Made by a program: the position numbers and the translations under genes. DNA of 64,000 nucleotides from Lachnospiraceae bacterium (GTDB taxonomy: Bacteria > Bacillota > Clostridia > Lachnospirales > Lachnospiraceae), in assembly GCA_021770245.1 (NCBI GenBank), contig JAETRI010000001.1:151386-215385 (forward strand), written 5' to 3'. Each line of letters starts with the position of its first letter. The stretch's first letter is position 1. Below the pieces are notes generated by a model. The model was not told the origin of the DNA. It ran no database searches and was given only the letters and a program-made list of their open reading frames with translations. This document shows positions 53,008-61,326 of the stretch, piece after piece.

Positions 53008-54756
53008 TCAATACGCCACCCCCACGATCAGCCCGTCCGCCTCCACGTATTCCATACGGGGATCGATACAGTAACTCCTGTCGCTGCTTTTATAGATATA
53101 CAGGGTATCCCCCCTCACCTCCGTCAGAGCCTCCAGCAGATCCTCCGAGGCCTCCGTGCGGATCGTGGGACAGGAAGTGACGAAATCGTTCACCGTCATG
53201 CCGTTTTCCGCCGCATAGGCGCTCAGCTCATAGACCAGTTCCCTGTCGTCCACCATATAAGAGACAAATACCACATGATCGATTTGCGGATTCTGCGCCC
53301 ACTTCTTCCACACATCATCACTTAACCGGCTGATATATTCATAGTCGGTGCTGAACTGCACCTTGCGCTGCATGAGCTGCCACTTCCCGTCCGCCACCTG
53401 GAGCATGGAAAAAACCACCAGGAGTACCGCGGCCATGGCCTCCCAGGGCATCTCCTTCTCCATCCATACCACACTGCCCAGGATGATCAGGTAGACCACG
53501 GGCCAGATAAAACGGCCGCAGCAGGATACCCGCTGCCACAGACCCAGGAGCCAGTCCGGAACGCCGATCCGCATAACAACCTCCGACCCGCAGGCCACTC
53601 TGGGCGAAACCGCCACCGCCAGGCAGAACAGGATCAGGATCAGCCAGGCCGTCCCGTTCTCCTTTTTCTTCCAGTCGAGGCGAAAACCGCGGAGAAAAGA
53701 CGTTTTCTCCCCCTCCGTTTTGCGTATATACCCCGCGCGCAGGCGGAGACAGAAATGGATCAGCCAGGCCAGTCCGCCGGACGCCAGCGTAAGAAGGACG
53801 CCGGTTCCCGGAAAAGCAAGCCCCTCCTCCGCCTTTGACCCGCACGTTTCCAGGCTGGGCAGCACCTGCGACCAGCCCTGGGGATTCAGCAGTCCGTTCA
53901 GATTAAACCCGGCCTGCTCCAGGGAAGGCATATCCGGAATATGGGTATGAGAAAATCCTCCCAGCAGGGCCACCGTTCCCACAGATGCTGCCAGATAGGC
54001 CAAAAGCCCCGCCAGATCCTGCCGGACACGCTTCCTGCGCAGCGCATCGGACAGCAGGAAACTGACGAGCACCAAACCGCACAACGGGATGAAATACAGC
54101 TGGCTCCCGGCCGCCAAAGCCCCCAAAAGCCCCCAGCGTCCGGCGCTCCTTCCCTCCGTCATTTCCTTTCTCTGTATTCCCAGATAAAAGGAACACAAAA
54201 TCAGCCACTGTGCGCCCAGGGCCAGGTTCACCGTTACCTGGGCAAGCATCACCGGCGTAATCACGAAAAGGAGGCTTCCCACAACCGCCTCCGCCCTTTT
54301 TCTCACATAATGATGAATCAGCAGCGCTCCGAAGGCCCCCTGCGCCCCGAAACACATTGCTCCCCAAAGTCCGAAATACTGGAACCTGTCGGGAAGTATC
54401 CCGCGAAACAGCTTAAAAAACACCGCTGCAAGAGGAATCGAATCCGTATAGATCACGGAAACCTCGTTCGGATAGGTCATCCTGTCCATCAGCCCGACGG
54501 GAAAGGTCCAGGGGCTGTCCCGGTAGAAACACCAGCCCAGATAATTCTGGGTTAAATTCCCGCCTCCCAAAAGCCAGTCTATATAGGTGACATTCAGCAC
54601 CTGTACGCCATAGATGCATATAAATGTGACGATTCCCACGAAAGCGCCGAGTATCCAGACCTGATTATCCTTCCAGAAAGCGGCCGCCTTTCCTCTGTTT
54701 ATTCCCTGCACTTTTTTGTTTTCCTTCCGCTCTGATTTTATTTTGGCTTTTGCCAA
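53008..54756 (-). CDS. DUF6311-like polytopic membrane protein
   Basis: A 582-residue protein with about 11 transmembrane helices after a basic N-terminus. The first outer loop GGGNLTQNYLGWCFYRDSPWTFPVGLMD, followed by VSVIYTDSIPLAAVFFKL, matches what I know of the DUF6311 family, which is found in Firmicute and other glycan loci and has a GT-C-like arrangement. It starts with TTG at 54756, six bases after GAGG; no ATG is available upstream in frame. It is the first gene of the large right-hand operon, directly after the promoter at 54796-54824. Enzyme activity is inferred. Confidence 0.7.
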   Translation of the reverse strand: MAKAKIKSERKENKKVQGINRGKAAAFWKDNQVWILGAFVGIVTFICIYGVQVLNVTYIDWLLGGGNLTQNYLGWCFYRDSPWTFPVGLMDRMTYPNEVSVIYTDSIPLAAVFFKLFRGILPDRFQYFGLWGAMCFGAQGAFGALLIHHYVRKRAEAVVGSLLFVITPVMLAQVTVNLALGAQWLILCSFYLGIQRKEMTEGRSAGRWGLLGALAAGSQLYFIPLCGLVLVSFLLSDALRRKRVRQDLAGLLAYLAASVGTVALLGGFSHTHIPDMPSLEQAGFNLNGLLNPQGWSQVLPSLETCGSKAEEGLAFPGTGVLLTLASGGLAWLIHFCLRLRAGYIRKTEGEKTSFLRGFRLDWKKKENGTAWLILILFCLAVAVSPRVACGSEVVMRIGVPDWLLGLWQRVSCCGRFIWPVVYLIILGSVVWMEKEMPWEAMAAVLLVVFSMLQVADGKWQLMQRKVQFSTDYEYISRLSDDVWKKWAQNPQIDHVVFVSYMVDDRELVYELSAYAAENGMTVNDFVTSCPTIRTEASEDLLEALTEVRGDTLYIYKSSDRSYCIDPRMEYVEADGLIVGVAY

Positions 54757-54795
54757 AAGCAGCCTCAGGCGTTTTATTCTCCGATCGGCATCCTT

Positions 54796-54824
54796 ATCTT
54801 ACCATGGCTTCCCGGCTTTCGCAA
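54796..54824 (-). promoter_or_regulatory. Promoter of the large glycan operon
   Basis: On the minus strand TTGCGA (plus 54819-54824) and an extended -10 TGGTAAGAT (hexamer plus 54796-54801) are 17 bp apart. Transcription would begin near 54789, ~33 nt before the TTG start at 54756. It is the only clear minus-strand promoter upstream of the tightly packed genes down to 23936. Confidence 0.5.
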
Positions 54825-54865
54825 GTCGGCGATTTGAAACCGGAGGATGTTTTCGAAAAGGTGGG

Positions 54866-54894
54866 TTCATTTCTTTAGCCTATGATGGTATAAT
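54866..54894 (+). promoter_or_regulatory. Promoter of the patB/GH79-like operon
   Basis: A perfect TATAAT (54889-54894) with extended -10 TG two bases before it, and a weak -35 TTCATT (54866-54871) at 17-bp spacing. The start near 54901 leaves a ~230-nt leader full of GC hairpins before ATG 55132. It is divergent from the glycan-operon promoter about 65 bp away. Confidence 0.65.
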
Positions 54895-54999
54895 GGAATC
54901 TATACATAGGAATGCGTCTGTCTTAACGGCAGCGCAGGGAAAATACGGACGAACTGCCGCCTGAGGCGGCGGGATGCGGGGAAAGGAGGCTGCCGCAAA

Positions 55000-55059
55000 A
55001 TGCCGGTTTCGCACAAGGTATGGACCGGTTATCCCGAAGGCCGCAGCCATATCTTGTGA
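55000..55059 (+). CDS. Possible 19-residue leader peptide
   Basis: Within the long leader of the patB-like gene an ATG at 55000 follows a strong AAAGGAGG (54982-54989) and opens a 19-codon frame with one Trp and two His, ending TGA at 55057-55059. A near-repeat of GCTGCCGCAAAATGC lies just after the stop (GCTGCCGTAAAATGC, 55060-55074), so the apparent start could instead be part of a hairpin module. Coding is speculative. Confidence 0.25.
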   Translation: MPVSHKVWTGYPEGRSHIL

Positions 55060-55095
55060 TGCTGCCGTAAAATGCAGCAGCCCCTTCCTCCGGTT

Positions 55096-55131
55096 TATAC
55101 GCGCGCCAAAGCGCGCAGACGGGAGCCAAGC
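55096..55131 (+). repeat. Family I hairpin/ribosome-site element before patB-like gene
   Basis: GCGCGC-CAAA-GCGCGC (55101-55116) is followed by AGACGGGAG and ATG 55132 seven bases later. The flanks match the minus-strand copies at 28076-28177, while the stem differs on both sides. Confidence 0.75.
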
Positions 55132-56331
55132 ATGAAATACGATTTTACATCCATCATTGACAGAAAAGGAAAGGACGCCATCGCGGTGGATTTGATTCCT
55201 TTCCCGGACGCGCAGGTAGCCGAGGGATTTTCCAAGATCCCGATGTGGGTCGCAGATATGAATTATGCTACTGCGCCTTCCATCCAGAAGGAGGTGGCCG
55301 AACGGCTGGCCCACCCTGCCTTCGGTTATTTCAACCCCAGTGACGCGTATTATGACAGTATCATAAACTGGCAGGCAGACAGGCACGGCGTGGAGGGCCT
55401 TACCAGGGAAGCGATCGGCTATGAGAACGGCGTTCTGGGCTGTGTGGCCTCCGCCGTTCAGGCTTTCACGGCTCCCGGCGAACCTCTGCTGCTGCACTCT
55501 CCCACCTATGTGGGCTTCACGGGTACCCTGGAGGGCAACGGGCGCCGGATTATTCTCAGCGATCTGAAGCGGGACGAACAGGGTGTCTGGCGCATGGATT
55601 ATGAGGATATGGACCGCAAGATCAAGGAACACCACATCCATTTCGCCATTTTCTGTTCTCCCCATAATCCCAGCGGGCGGGTCTGGGAAAAGGAAGAGAT
55701 CCGGGCGGCCATGGAGGTCTATGCCCAAAACGACTGTGTGGTGGTATCGGATGAAATCTGGTCCGATCTGATCCTGGACGGGCATACTCATATTCCCACC
55801 CAGTCCGTCAGCGAGGACGCCAGGAACAGGACCATTGCCGTCTATGCCCCCACCAAGACCTTTAACCTGGCCGGCCTGATCGGCTCCTATCATATTATTT
55901 ACAATCCTTATCTGCGCGACAGAGTACGCAAGCAGTCCTCCCTGTCCCATTATAACAGCATGAACGTCCTCTCCATGCATGCCCTGATCGGCGCATATCG
56001 GCCGGAGGGAGCCGAATGGGTGGACGAACTGTGTAAGGTGCTTACGGAAAATGTGGACTATGCTTACCGCTATATCCGCGAACACTTCGACGGTGTGGAG
56101 CTGGCAAAACCCGAAGGAACCTACATGCTCTATCTGGACTGTGAGAAATGGTGTAAGGCCCATAACACCGATATGGATGAACTGATCCGTTCCGGTATCG
56201 GCGTAGGCGTCATCTGGCAGGACGGGCGGCCCTTCCACAGGCCCTATGCCATCCGCGTGAACCTGGCCGTTCCTCATTCCCTGGTGGTGGAGGCCATGGA
56301 TCGTCTCGATAAATATGTATTTAATAAATAG
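55132..56331 (+). CDS. PatB/MalY-type cystathionine beta-lyase
   Basis: A 399-residue PLP enzyme of the MalY/PatB group. KIPMWVADMNYATAPSIQ is the N-terminal family block; SPTYVGFTGTLEGNGR, FCSPHNPSGRVW and SDEIWSDLIL follow; the PLP Lys is residue 242 in YAPTKTFNLAGL. These enzymes cleave C-S bonds of cystathionine and related compounds. The start at 55132 is set by the ribosome site of a family I element; the frame extends upstream through the hairpin without similarity. It is in one operon with the GH79-like gene 73 bp downstream. No SAM or T-box riboswitch is seen in the leader. Confidence 0.9.
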   Translation: MKYDFTSIIDRKGKDAIAVDLIPFPDAQVAEGFSKIPMWVADMNYATAPSIQKEVAERLAHPAFGYFNPSDAYYDSIINWQADRHGVEGLTREAIGYENGVLGCVASAVQAFTAPGEPLLLHSPTYVGFTGTLEGNGRRIILSDLKRDEQGVWRMDYEDMDRKIKEHHIHFAIFCSPHNPSGRVWEKEEIRAAMEVYAQNDCVVVSDEIWSDLILDGHTHIPTQSVSEDARNRTIAVYAPTKTFNLAGLIGSYHIIYNPYLRDRVRKQSSLSHYNSMNVLSMHALIGAYRPEGAEWVDELCKVLTENVDYAYRYIREHFDGVELAKPEGTYMLYLDCEKWCKAHNTDMDELIRSGIGVGVIWQDGRPFHRPYAIRVNLAVPHSLVVEAMDRLDKYVFNK

Positions 56332-56349
56332 TTTCAATCTCCCGAAATG

Positions 56350-56385
56350 ACCTGTGCGCCCAAGCGTGCAGATGGGAGCAAACAT
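56350..56385 (+). repeat. Family I element with wobble-paired stem before GH79-like gene
   Basis: CTGTGCGC (56352-56359) and GCGTGCAG (56364-56371) form an 8-bp stem with two G-U pairs, loop CCAA, followed by ATGGGAG. G-U pairs keep the stem only as RNA, not as a DNA palindrome. The real ribosome site of the next gene, AAGGAGGA (56391-56398), lies downstream of it. Confidence 0.65.
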
Positions 56386-56404
56386 AAAAAAAGGAGGAAA
56401 TGCC

Positions 56405-57931
56405 ATGTCGCAACACATCAAGCTGTCGCCGGAAGCCCTGAAGCCTCTGCGTCAGATCGACCCGATGATGATGTCCTACAACGTGGAATTTGCCGAGGTG
56501 ACCGGCGGCACATTCTGGAAAGCCTATACCCCGGAGCAGGTGGCAGGGACGGAGGACTTTTATGTGGAGCCCTCTTCCGAAGGCATCGCGGCAATGTATA
56601 AGGATCTCATGCAGGTCTATCCCCCCATCGACCTTTATAATGAAAAGCTTCGCAGCCTGGCTGCACAACTGGGCCCGGTGTGGGTACGCGTCTCGGGCAC
56701 ATGGGCTACCAAGACGTATTATGACTTCGACGGGGCCATGGGAGGGAAAGTTCCGGAAGGCTATCTGAACGTACTGACGAAGGAGCAGTGGATCGGCGTC
56801 CTGGACTTCGTGAAAGCCATAGGCGCCAAGCTGATCGTTTCCGTGGCCAACTGCCCCGGCCTGCATTCCGCAGAGGAACCCTGGAACCCGTCCGAGGCCG
56901 AAAAGCTCTTTTCCCTGAGCAGGGAATACGGCGTTCCCATCAATGCCGCAGAGTTTGCCAACGAGCCGAACATGATGGAGGATACCGGGTTCCCGAAGGG
57001 TTATACGCCCGCGCACTACCGCCGGGACCAGGACCTGTTCTTCCGGTGGCTGCGGGCCAACTATCCGGAGTGTATCTGCGTGGGGCCCAGCACCACGGGA
57101 GGGGATAACGTTTCCTTCGGAAAAATGGGCGGGAAATCCGGCGGGGTAGAACAGCTCACCAAAAATACCTGTAACTGCGCCGATCTGTTAGAAGGGACGA
57201 GCGAGCCCCTGGACGTATTCAGCTATCACTATTACAACGGGCTGTCGGAGCGTCTCGCTTCCGTCATGCCGGCCGGACACTGGCAGGCCGAAGAAGCCAA
57301 CAGCGAACCCTATCTGGCCACCGCCATCAACTTCGCTCATACCTATGCGCCTCTGCGGGATAAATATTGTCCCGGCGCTCCGATGTGGGTTACCGAATCC
57401 GGCGATGCGGGCGGCGGCGGGGATACCTGGGCTTCCACCTACCTGGACGTTTTCCGTACCCTTAACGAGCTGGGCGGGTTTGCCGCTGTCACGGACGGTG
57501 TGATTTTCCACAATACGCTGGCTTCCTCGGATTATGGCTTCCTGGCCCGTCAGATATTTGATCCCAGGCCCAATTATTTCGCAGTCCTGCTCTGGAACCG
57601 CCTGATGGGAACCACCGTTTACGATGCGGCGGAGCCTGTCCGCGAGGGGGCCCACGTATACGTACATTCCCGCAGGGATCAAAAGGAGGGATTCGTATAT
57701 CTTATCATCAATAACTCCTTTACGGATACCACCACCGTAGAGCTGCCGAAGGATGCCTGGCGCTATACCCTCTGCGGCCGGGACGGCAATATGCGCGCGA
57801 CGGTGATGACGCTGAACGGCCGGCCTCTCACCCTCGGTGAAGGAAATTCCCTGCCCGAGATGGAACCCGCAGCGCAGGCTGCCGGAACGGTGGAGCTGGC
57901 TCCCGGTACCTGTACCTTCTTTGTCCTCTAA
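56405..57931 (+). CDS. GH79-like (heparanase/beta-glucuronidase type) glycoside hydrolase
   Basis: A 508-residue clan GH-A protein. AAEFANEPNM places the acid/base Glu at residue 187 after the Asn-Glu-Pro motif, and MWVTESGDAGGGG gives the nucleophile Glu331 at the end of strand 7, as in heparanase-like GH79. VWVRVSGTWATKTYYDFDG is the early barrel strand with the substrate-facing Thr and Trp. The C-terminal ~110 residues form a beta domain. No signal peptide is present, so it acts on imported oligosaccharides, perhaps uronic-acid-containing. The start has AAGGAGGA eight bases upstream. The assignment to GH79 rather than GH30 or GH39 is by eye. Confidence 0.72.
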   Translation: MSQHIKLSPEALKPLRQIDPMMMSYNVEFAEVTGGTFWKAYTPEQVAGTEDFYVEPSSEGIAAMYKDLMQVYPPIDLYNEKLRSLAAQLGPVWVRVSGTWATKTYYDFDGAMGGKVPEGYLNVLTKEQWIGVLDFVKAIGAKLIVSVANCPGLHSAEEPWNPSEAEKLFSLSREYGVPINAAEFANEPNMMEDTGFPKGYTPAHYRRDQDLFFRWLRANYPECICVGPSTTGGDNVSFGKMGGKSGGVEQLTKNTCNCADLLEGTSEPLDVFSYHYYNGLSERLASVMPAGHWQAEEANSEPYLATAINFAHTYAPLRDKYCPGAPMWVTESGDAGGGGDTWASTYLDVFRTLNELGGFAAVTDGVIFHNTLASSDYGFLARQIFDPRPNYFAVLLWNRLMGTTVYDAAEPVREGAHVYVHSRRDQKEGFVYLIINNSFTDTTTVELPKDAWRYTLCGRDGNMRATVMTLNGRPLTLGEGNSLPEMEPAAQAAGTVELAPGTCTFFVL

Positions 57932-57954
57932 AGCCCGAAACGGTTGATAAACGG

Positions 57955-57990
57955 TTCCGGCGGCAGAAAACCTCTGCCGCCGGAATTTTT
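57955..57990 (+). terminator. Rho-independent terminator after GH79-like gene
   Basis: TTCCGGCGGCAGA (57955-57967) pairs perfectly with TCTGCCGCCGGAA (57973-57985), loop AAACC, followed directly by five T. It ends the plus-strand operon before the convergent GH3 gene. Confidence 0.93.
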
Positions 57991-58078
57991 GTGTTCGCCG
58001 ATATGCCGCTGTCTGCCGTTCTGCCGCCGAAGGGAGGCTCCCGATTCCTGCTTTCCACCCATCCGCTCCTTATGCCGT

Positions 58079-60907
58079 TCAGCGGTAGAACTCCACCCAG
58101 TCCACTTCGATGCCGGGCATGCGCGTCGGCGTAAGGCACAGCTCATAGATCCCTTCCTCCAGCAGCACATCCCCCATCTCCCGTATCACCGGTACTCCAT
58201 TGGTGCCGTTGATCTGTGGCGTAAGGAAACGGACGCCGTTCAGGCTGGCATTGCAGGCGGACTGAGCCCGCGCATCCGGGAAGTCCATTTTCATCTGCAT
58301 GCGCACATGGAAAATTCCTCCCTCCTGCGCCCGGAAAGGCTCCGGACGGTCCATCACCGGTGTTAAGCGGCAGCATGACTCCAAAACAGGTATACCGTCC
58401 GCCCCAAAGGAATCTCCGCCGGACATCCGGCCCATACAGGTTCCCCCCTTTCCGGCAGGGATCAGCTCCGGACCTTCTTCCCCGCGCATGGAACGCTCCA
58501 TGGCCGGCGCTTCCACCAGAAAACGACAGATATTGGCAGCGCACCTCTGCAGTTCTCCCAAAGTCAGTTCCCCCTTTTCCAGTGCTTCCAGGGTGTTGTC
58601 TCCCATGGGATTGGACGCGGCCTCCAGATTGTCCACCACCATATACAGATCGTTTTGGGAGCGTACCATGGCTGCCGTGTTCTGTCTGCTCTCTTCCCCT
58701 CCCCTTACGCAGTCATTCATGGTTGACCACCAATCCGTCATCACAATCCCGGTAAATCCCCATTCTCCGCGCAGGATGGTGGTATTCAGGTCATAATTGG
58801 AAGCGCTCCAATGGCCGTTTACCGGATTATAGGCGGTCATTACGGAATTGCCGCCTCCTTCCTTCACGGCGATTTCAAATCCCCTCAGGTAGATTTCCCG
58901 CAGAGCCCGTTCGGAAACCAAAGCGTTCACCTTGTTCCTCATCTTTTCCTGGCTGTTGCATGCGTAATGCTTCATAGTGGCATTGGATCCGCCCCGCATG
59001 ATTCCCCTGATATTGGCCGCCGCCATCTTCCCGGTGAGAAGGGGGTCCTCCGAAAAGTATTCAAAATTCCGGCCGTTCAGCGGGTTCCTGTGTATGTTCA
59101 GCCCCGGGCCCAGCAGGGTGTCGATTTCGTTGCGTAAAAGTTCCCTGCCTTCCATCACGTACAGCTCTTCCACCAGATCCGGAGCAAAAGTGCAGGCAAG
59201 AAGCGTCCCGATGGGGACCTGTGTGGCCAAGGCGCCCACATCCATACGGATGCCGGACGGGCCGTCCGAGGCTGCCGCCACGGGAATCCCGTAATCCTTG
59301 GACAGCGAATCGGAAAGGCCGCCGAAGCAGGATGCCACGCCCGGCGTCACCCTGGGGCTGCACATCCCTTCTCCCCGCACGATGGTCGCCAGCTCCTTAG
59401 CGGAAAGCTGGGCGATGAAACTTTCCATGGATGCCTTTCCCTCCAGGACGTCCCGCAGACGGATCCCCCGGTTCCCCGTCTGCTTCAGGGCGGCCGGAAG
59501 CCTCTCTGCAATCCGGTCCGCCTTGGATACGGCGGTTACGGGCGTCTCCTGCCCTGCCGGCTCATAGGTCCCGTCTTCCCGCCTCCTGCCGGGCCTCAGA
59601 CGGAGGAAGCTCTTTTCCGGAGCACCCGCTTCTTCTAAGCGCTGCACCACGCGGGTCTTTTCCACCACGTATCCTCCTGCGGCTTTTCCCTGGCCGTCCG
59701 TAACCGGAACCCGTTCCACGTCCCGGCAGCTGCTTCCCGCCAGGATCTCATAGCAGCCTTCCTCCAACACATAGCAGGACCGATTCCCGGTATACCCTCC
59801 GTCGTCATAGGCCGCCATGGAACGGACGGGAAAGCTGACGGATACCTCCTCTTCCCCTCCCGGAGCCAGCAGTGCCGTTCTGGCAAATCCGGCCAGCTCC
59901 TTCACGGGCCGCCCCAGCTTCCCCTGAGGCGCGCTGTAATACACCTGGACCACCTGCCGGCCTACATAACGGCTTCCCGTATTCTTCACCCGGATGCGGA
60001 CGCGGATCTTTTCTCCCTCTACCCGGGCATCCAGGGGTTTTACATCAAATTCCGTATAAGAAAGCCCGAATCCAAAGGGGAAACGCACTCTTCCCGGTGC
60101 AAAGGTTTCGAAATAGCGATATCCGACGAAGATATCCTCCTGATAGACGTTCTCCGCCTCATCCCCATGGTTGGCCGTGGAGGGGTAATCCTCCATACGC
60201 AGGGCTATGGTGTCAGCCAGCTTCCCGCAGGGAGAAACCTGTCCGCTGATCACGTCCGCCGCCGCGTTCCCTCCCTCCTGGCCTCCGTGCCATACATAGA
60301 GCACGGCCGTCACGGGATTGACGGTTTCCCGATCCAGGAAGTCCATATCGATGATACAGGACACGTTCAGGATCACCGCCGTTTTCTTAAAATATTTTGT
60401 CACGGCCTCCAGCATTTCCTCTTCCTGCTCGCTTAAACGGTATCCTCCCTTCTCGTCCTCGTAATCCTTGGACTCCCCTGCCGTCCTTCCTATCACCACC
60501 AGCGCCTTATCCGACTTTTCTGCCGCACGACGCACCGTTTCCTCCGTCAGAGGCATTTCCTTCTGGCTCCAGGGTTCCGCGGCCCAGCCGCCGCCCCCGT
60601 CGTCAAAGGGGTTTTCCCGAATCCATTCCTCATAGATCCCCGCCAGTTCCTCATTCACCCGCAGGTTGGCACATTCTCTCAGACTGTCCAGCAGATTTGT
60701 GGTATAAGCCACGTTTACCGCACCCCCGGAACCCGTGCCGCTCCTGTAATAATCCTTCTGAACCCGTCCGAATACGGAAACGCATTCCCCGTCCGTAACG
60801 GGCAGCGTCTCTTTCTCGTTCAGCAAGAGAACCGCCCCCTGTGCCGCGGCGCTGCGGCACAGCCGGTCAAATCCTTCCATGGGTATCCCTATTTTTTTCT
60901 CTCTCAT
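58079..60907 (-). CDS. GH3 glycosidase with reversed domain order
   Basis: A 942-residue cytoplasmic enzyme (no signal peptide). The alpha/beta sandwich comes first (about 15-230; AAAQGAVLLLNE, VIGRTAGESKDYE with the likely acid/base Glu about 145, GGNAAADVISGQVSPCGKLADT), then an Fn3-like domain (about 290-390), and the TIM-barrel catalytic domain last (about 490-800), with the KHYACN motif and nucleophile Asp about 725 in GIVMTDWWS. Most GH3 enzymes have the barrel first; the reversed order is known from Butyrivibrio and Ruminococcus beta-glucosidases. The start at 60907 has GGGAG from a family I element. Probably a beta-glucosidase or beta-xylosidase. Confidence 0.88.
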   Translation of the reverse strand: MREKKIGIPMEGFDRLCRSAAAQGAVLLLNEKETLPVTDGECVSVFGRVQKDYYRSGTGSGGAVNVAYTTNLLDSLRECANLRVNEELAGIYEEWIRENPFDDGGGGWAAEPWSQKEMPLTEETVRRAAEKSDKALVVIGRTAGESKDYEDEKGGYRLSEQEEEMLEAVTKYFKKTAVILNVSCIIDMDFLDRETVNPVTAVLYVWHGGQEGGNAAADVISGQVSPCGKLADTIALRMEDYPSTANHGDEAENVYQEDIFVGYRYFETFAPGRVRFPFGFGLSYTEFDVKPLDARVEGEKIRVRIRVKNTGSRYVGRQVVQVYYSAPQGKLGRPVKELAGFARTALLAPGGEEEVSVSFPVRSMAAYDDGGYTGNRSCYVLEEGCYEILAGSSCRDVERVPVTDGQGKAAGGYVVEKTRVVQRLEEAGAPEKSFLRLRPGRRREDGTYEPAGQETPVTAVSKADRIAERLPAALKQTGNRGIRLRDVLEGKASMESFIAQLSAKELATIVRGEGMCSPRVTPGVASCFGGLSDSLSKDYGIPVAAASDGPSGIRMDVGALATQVPIGTLLACTFAPDLVEELYVMEGRELLRNEIDTLLGPGLNIHRNPLNGRNFEYFSEDPLLTGKMAAANIRGIMRGGSNATMKHYACNSQEKMRNKVNALVSERALREIYLRGFEIAVKEGGGNSVMTAYNPVNGHWSASNYDLNTTILRGEWGFTGIVMTDWWSTMNDCVRGGEESRQNTAAMVRSQNDLYMVVDNLEAASNPMGDNTLEALEKGELTLGELQRCAANICRFLVEAPAMERSMRGEEGPELIPAGKGGTCMGRMSGGDSFGADGIPVLESCCRLTPVMDRPEPFRAQEGGIFHVRMQMKMDFPDARAQSACNASLNGVRFLTPQINGTNGVPVIREMGDVLLEEGIYELCLTPTRMPGIEVDWVEFYR

Positions 60908-60942
60908 CGATTTCTCCCATCTGCGCTCCTTAGCGCGTATCA
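60908..60942 (-). repeat. Family I hairpin/ribosome-site element before GH3 gene
   Basis: On the minus strand GCGCT-AAGG-AGCGC (plus 60923-60936) is followed by AGATGGGAG and ATG 60907 seven bases later, the same exit sequence as the other family I elements. Confidence 0.7.
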
Positions 60943-61018
60943 ATCACCGGCCCCTTTTTGCCTGCCTCAAGGCATTGCGGCCGAAAGCCCTCTGCCGGGC
61001 AGCAGGTCCGGATACAAC

Positions 61019-61069
61019 GAAACGGCACAATATACTACATAACACTAATGTAATATATTTCGCCGTTTC
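61019..61069. promoter_or_regulatory. 51-bp imperfect inverted repeat upstream of GH3 gene
   Basis: GAAACGGC (61019-61026) and GCCGTTTC (61062-61069) are perfect outer arms; the inner AT-rich arms AATATACTACAT and ATGTAATATATT match at 11 of 12, centred near 61044. It lies 112-162 bp upstream of the GH3 start and looks like a two-site operator. The remaining gap to cas6 (61070-61326) has an 8-bp hairpin at 61238-61267 and nothing else I can name. Confidence 0.55.
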
Positions 61070-61326
61070 ATACAACATCGTTTTTACCGCAGCAACCCAG
61101 GAACGCTTCGACACCACCCGTATCCTCCTCCGTCCCTCTGCACCAGGGCGGATCCGGCAGCGGCGTGCCCCGGAGCAGGCCGGAGAGGGTCTCGGGATAT
61201 TTTTCGGACGACTTTCATGCCACGAAGGCGAGACCTGCTTCCCAGGAGGGACACCCCAACTGGGAAGCGCCCTGGGCTCGGCGGAGTGTCCGGGCAGCCA
61301 AAACTTTCTGCCGCTTACCGCGGATA

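Noticed and set aside
54895..55131. SAM (S-box) riboswitch or T-box upstream of the patB-like gene
   Set aside because: The conserved core sequences and the T-box GGTGG-type motif are absent; the hairpins resemble the local repeat families instead.
54880..56421. Minus-strand open frame of 513 codons opposite patB
   Set aside because: It is the antisense shadow of a full-length PLP enzyme gene with a clear start and ribosome site.
3125..60942. Palindromic modules as integron attC sites or tRNA genes
   Set aside because: No integrase, no consistent R'/R'' ends, stems too short, and placement is tied to start codons; none folds as a cloverleaf.
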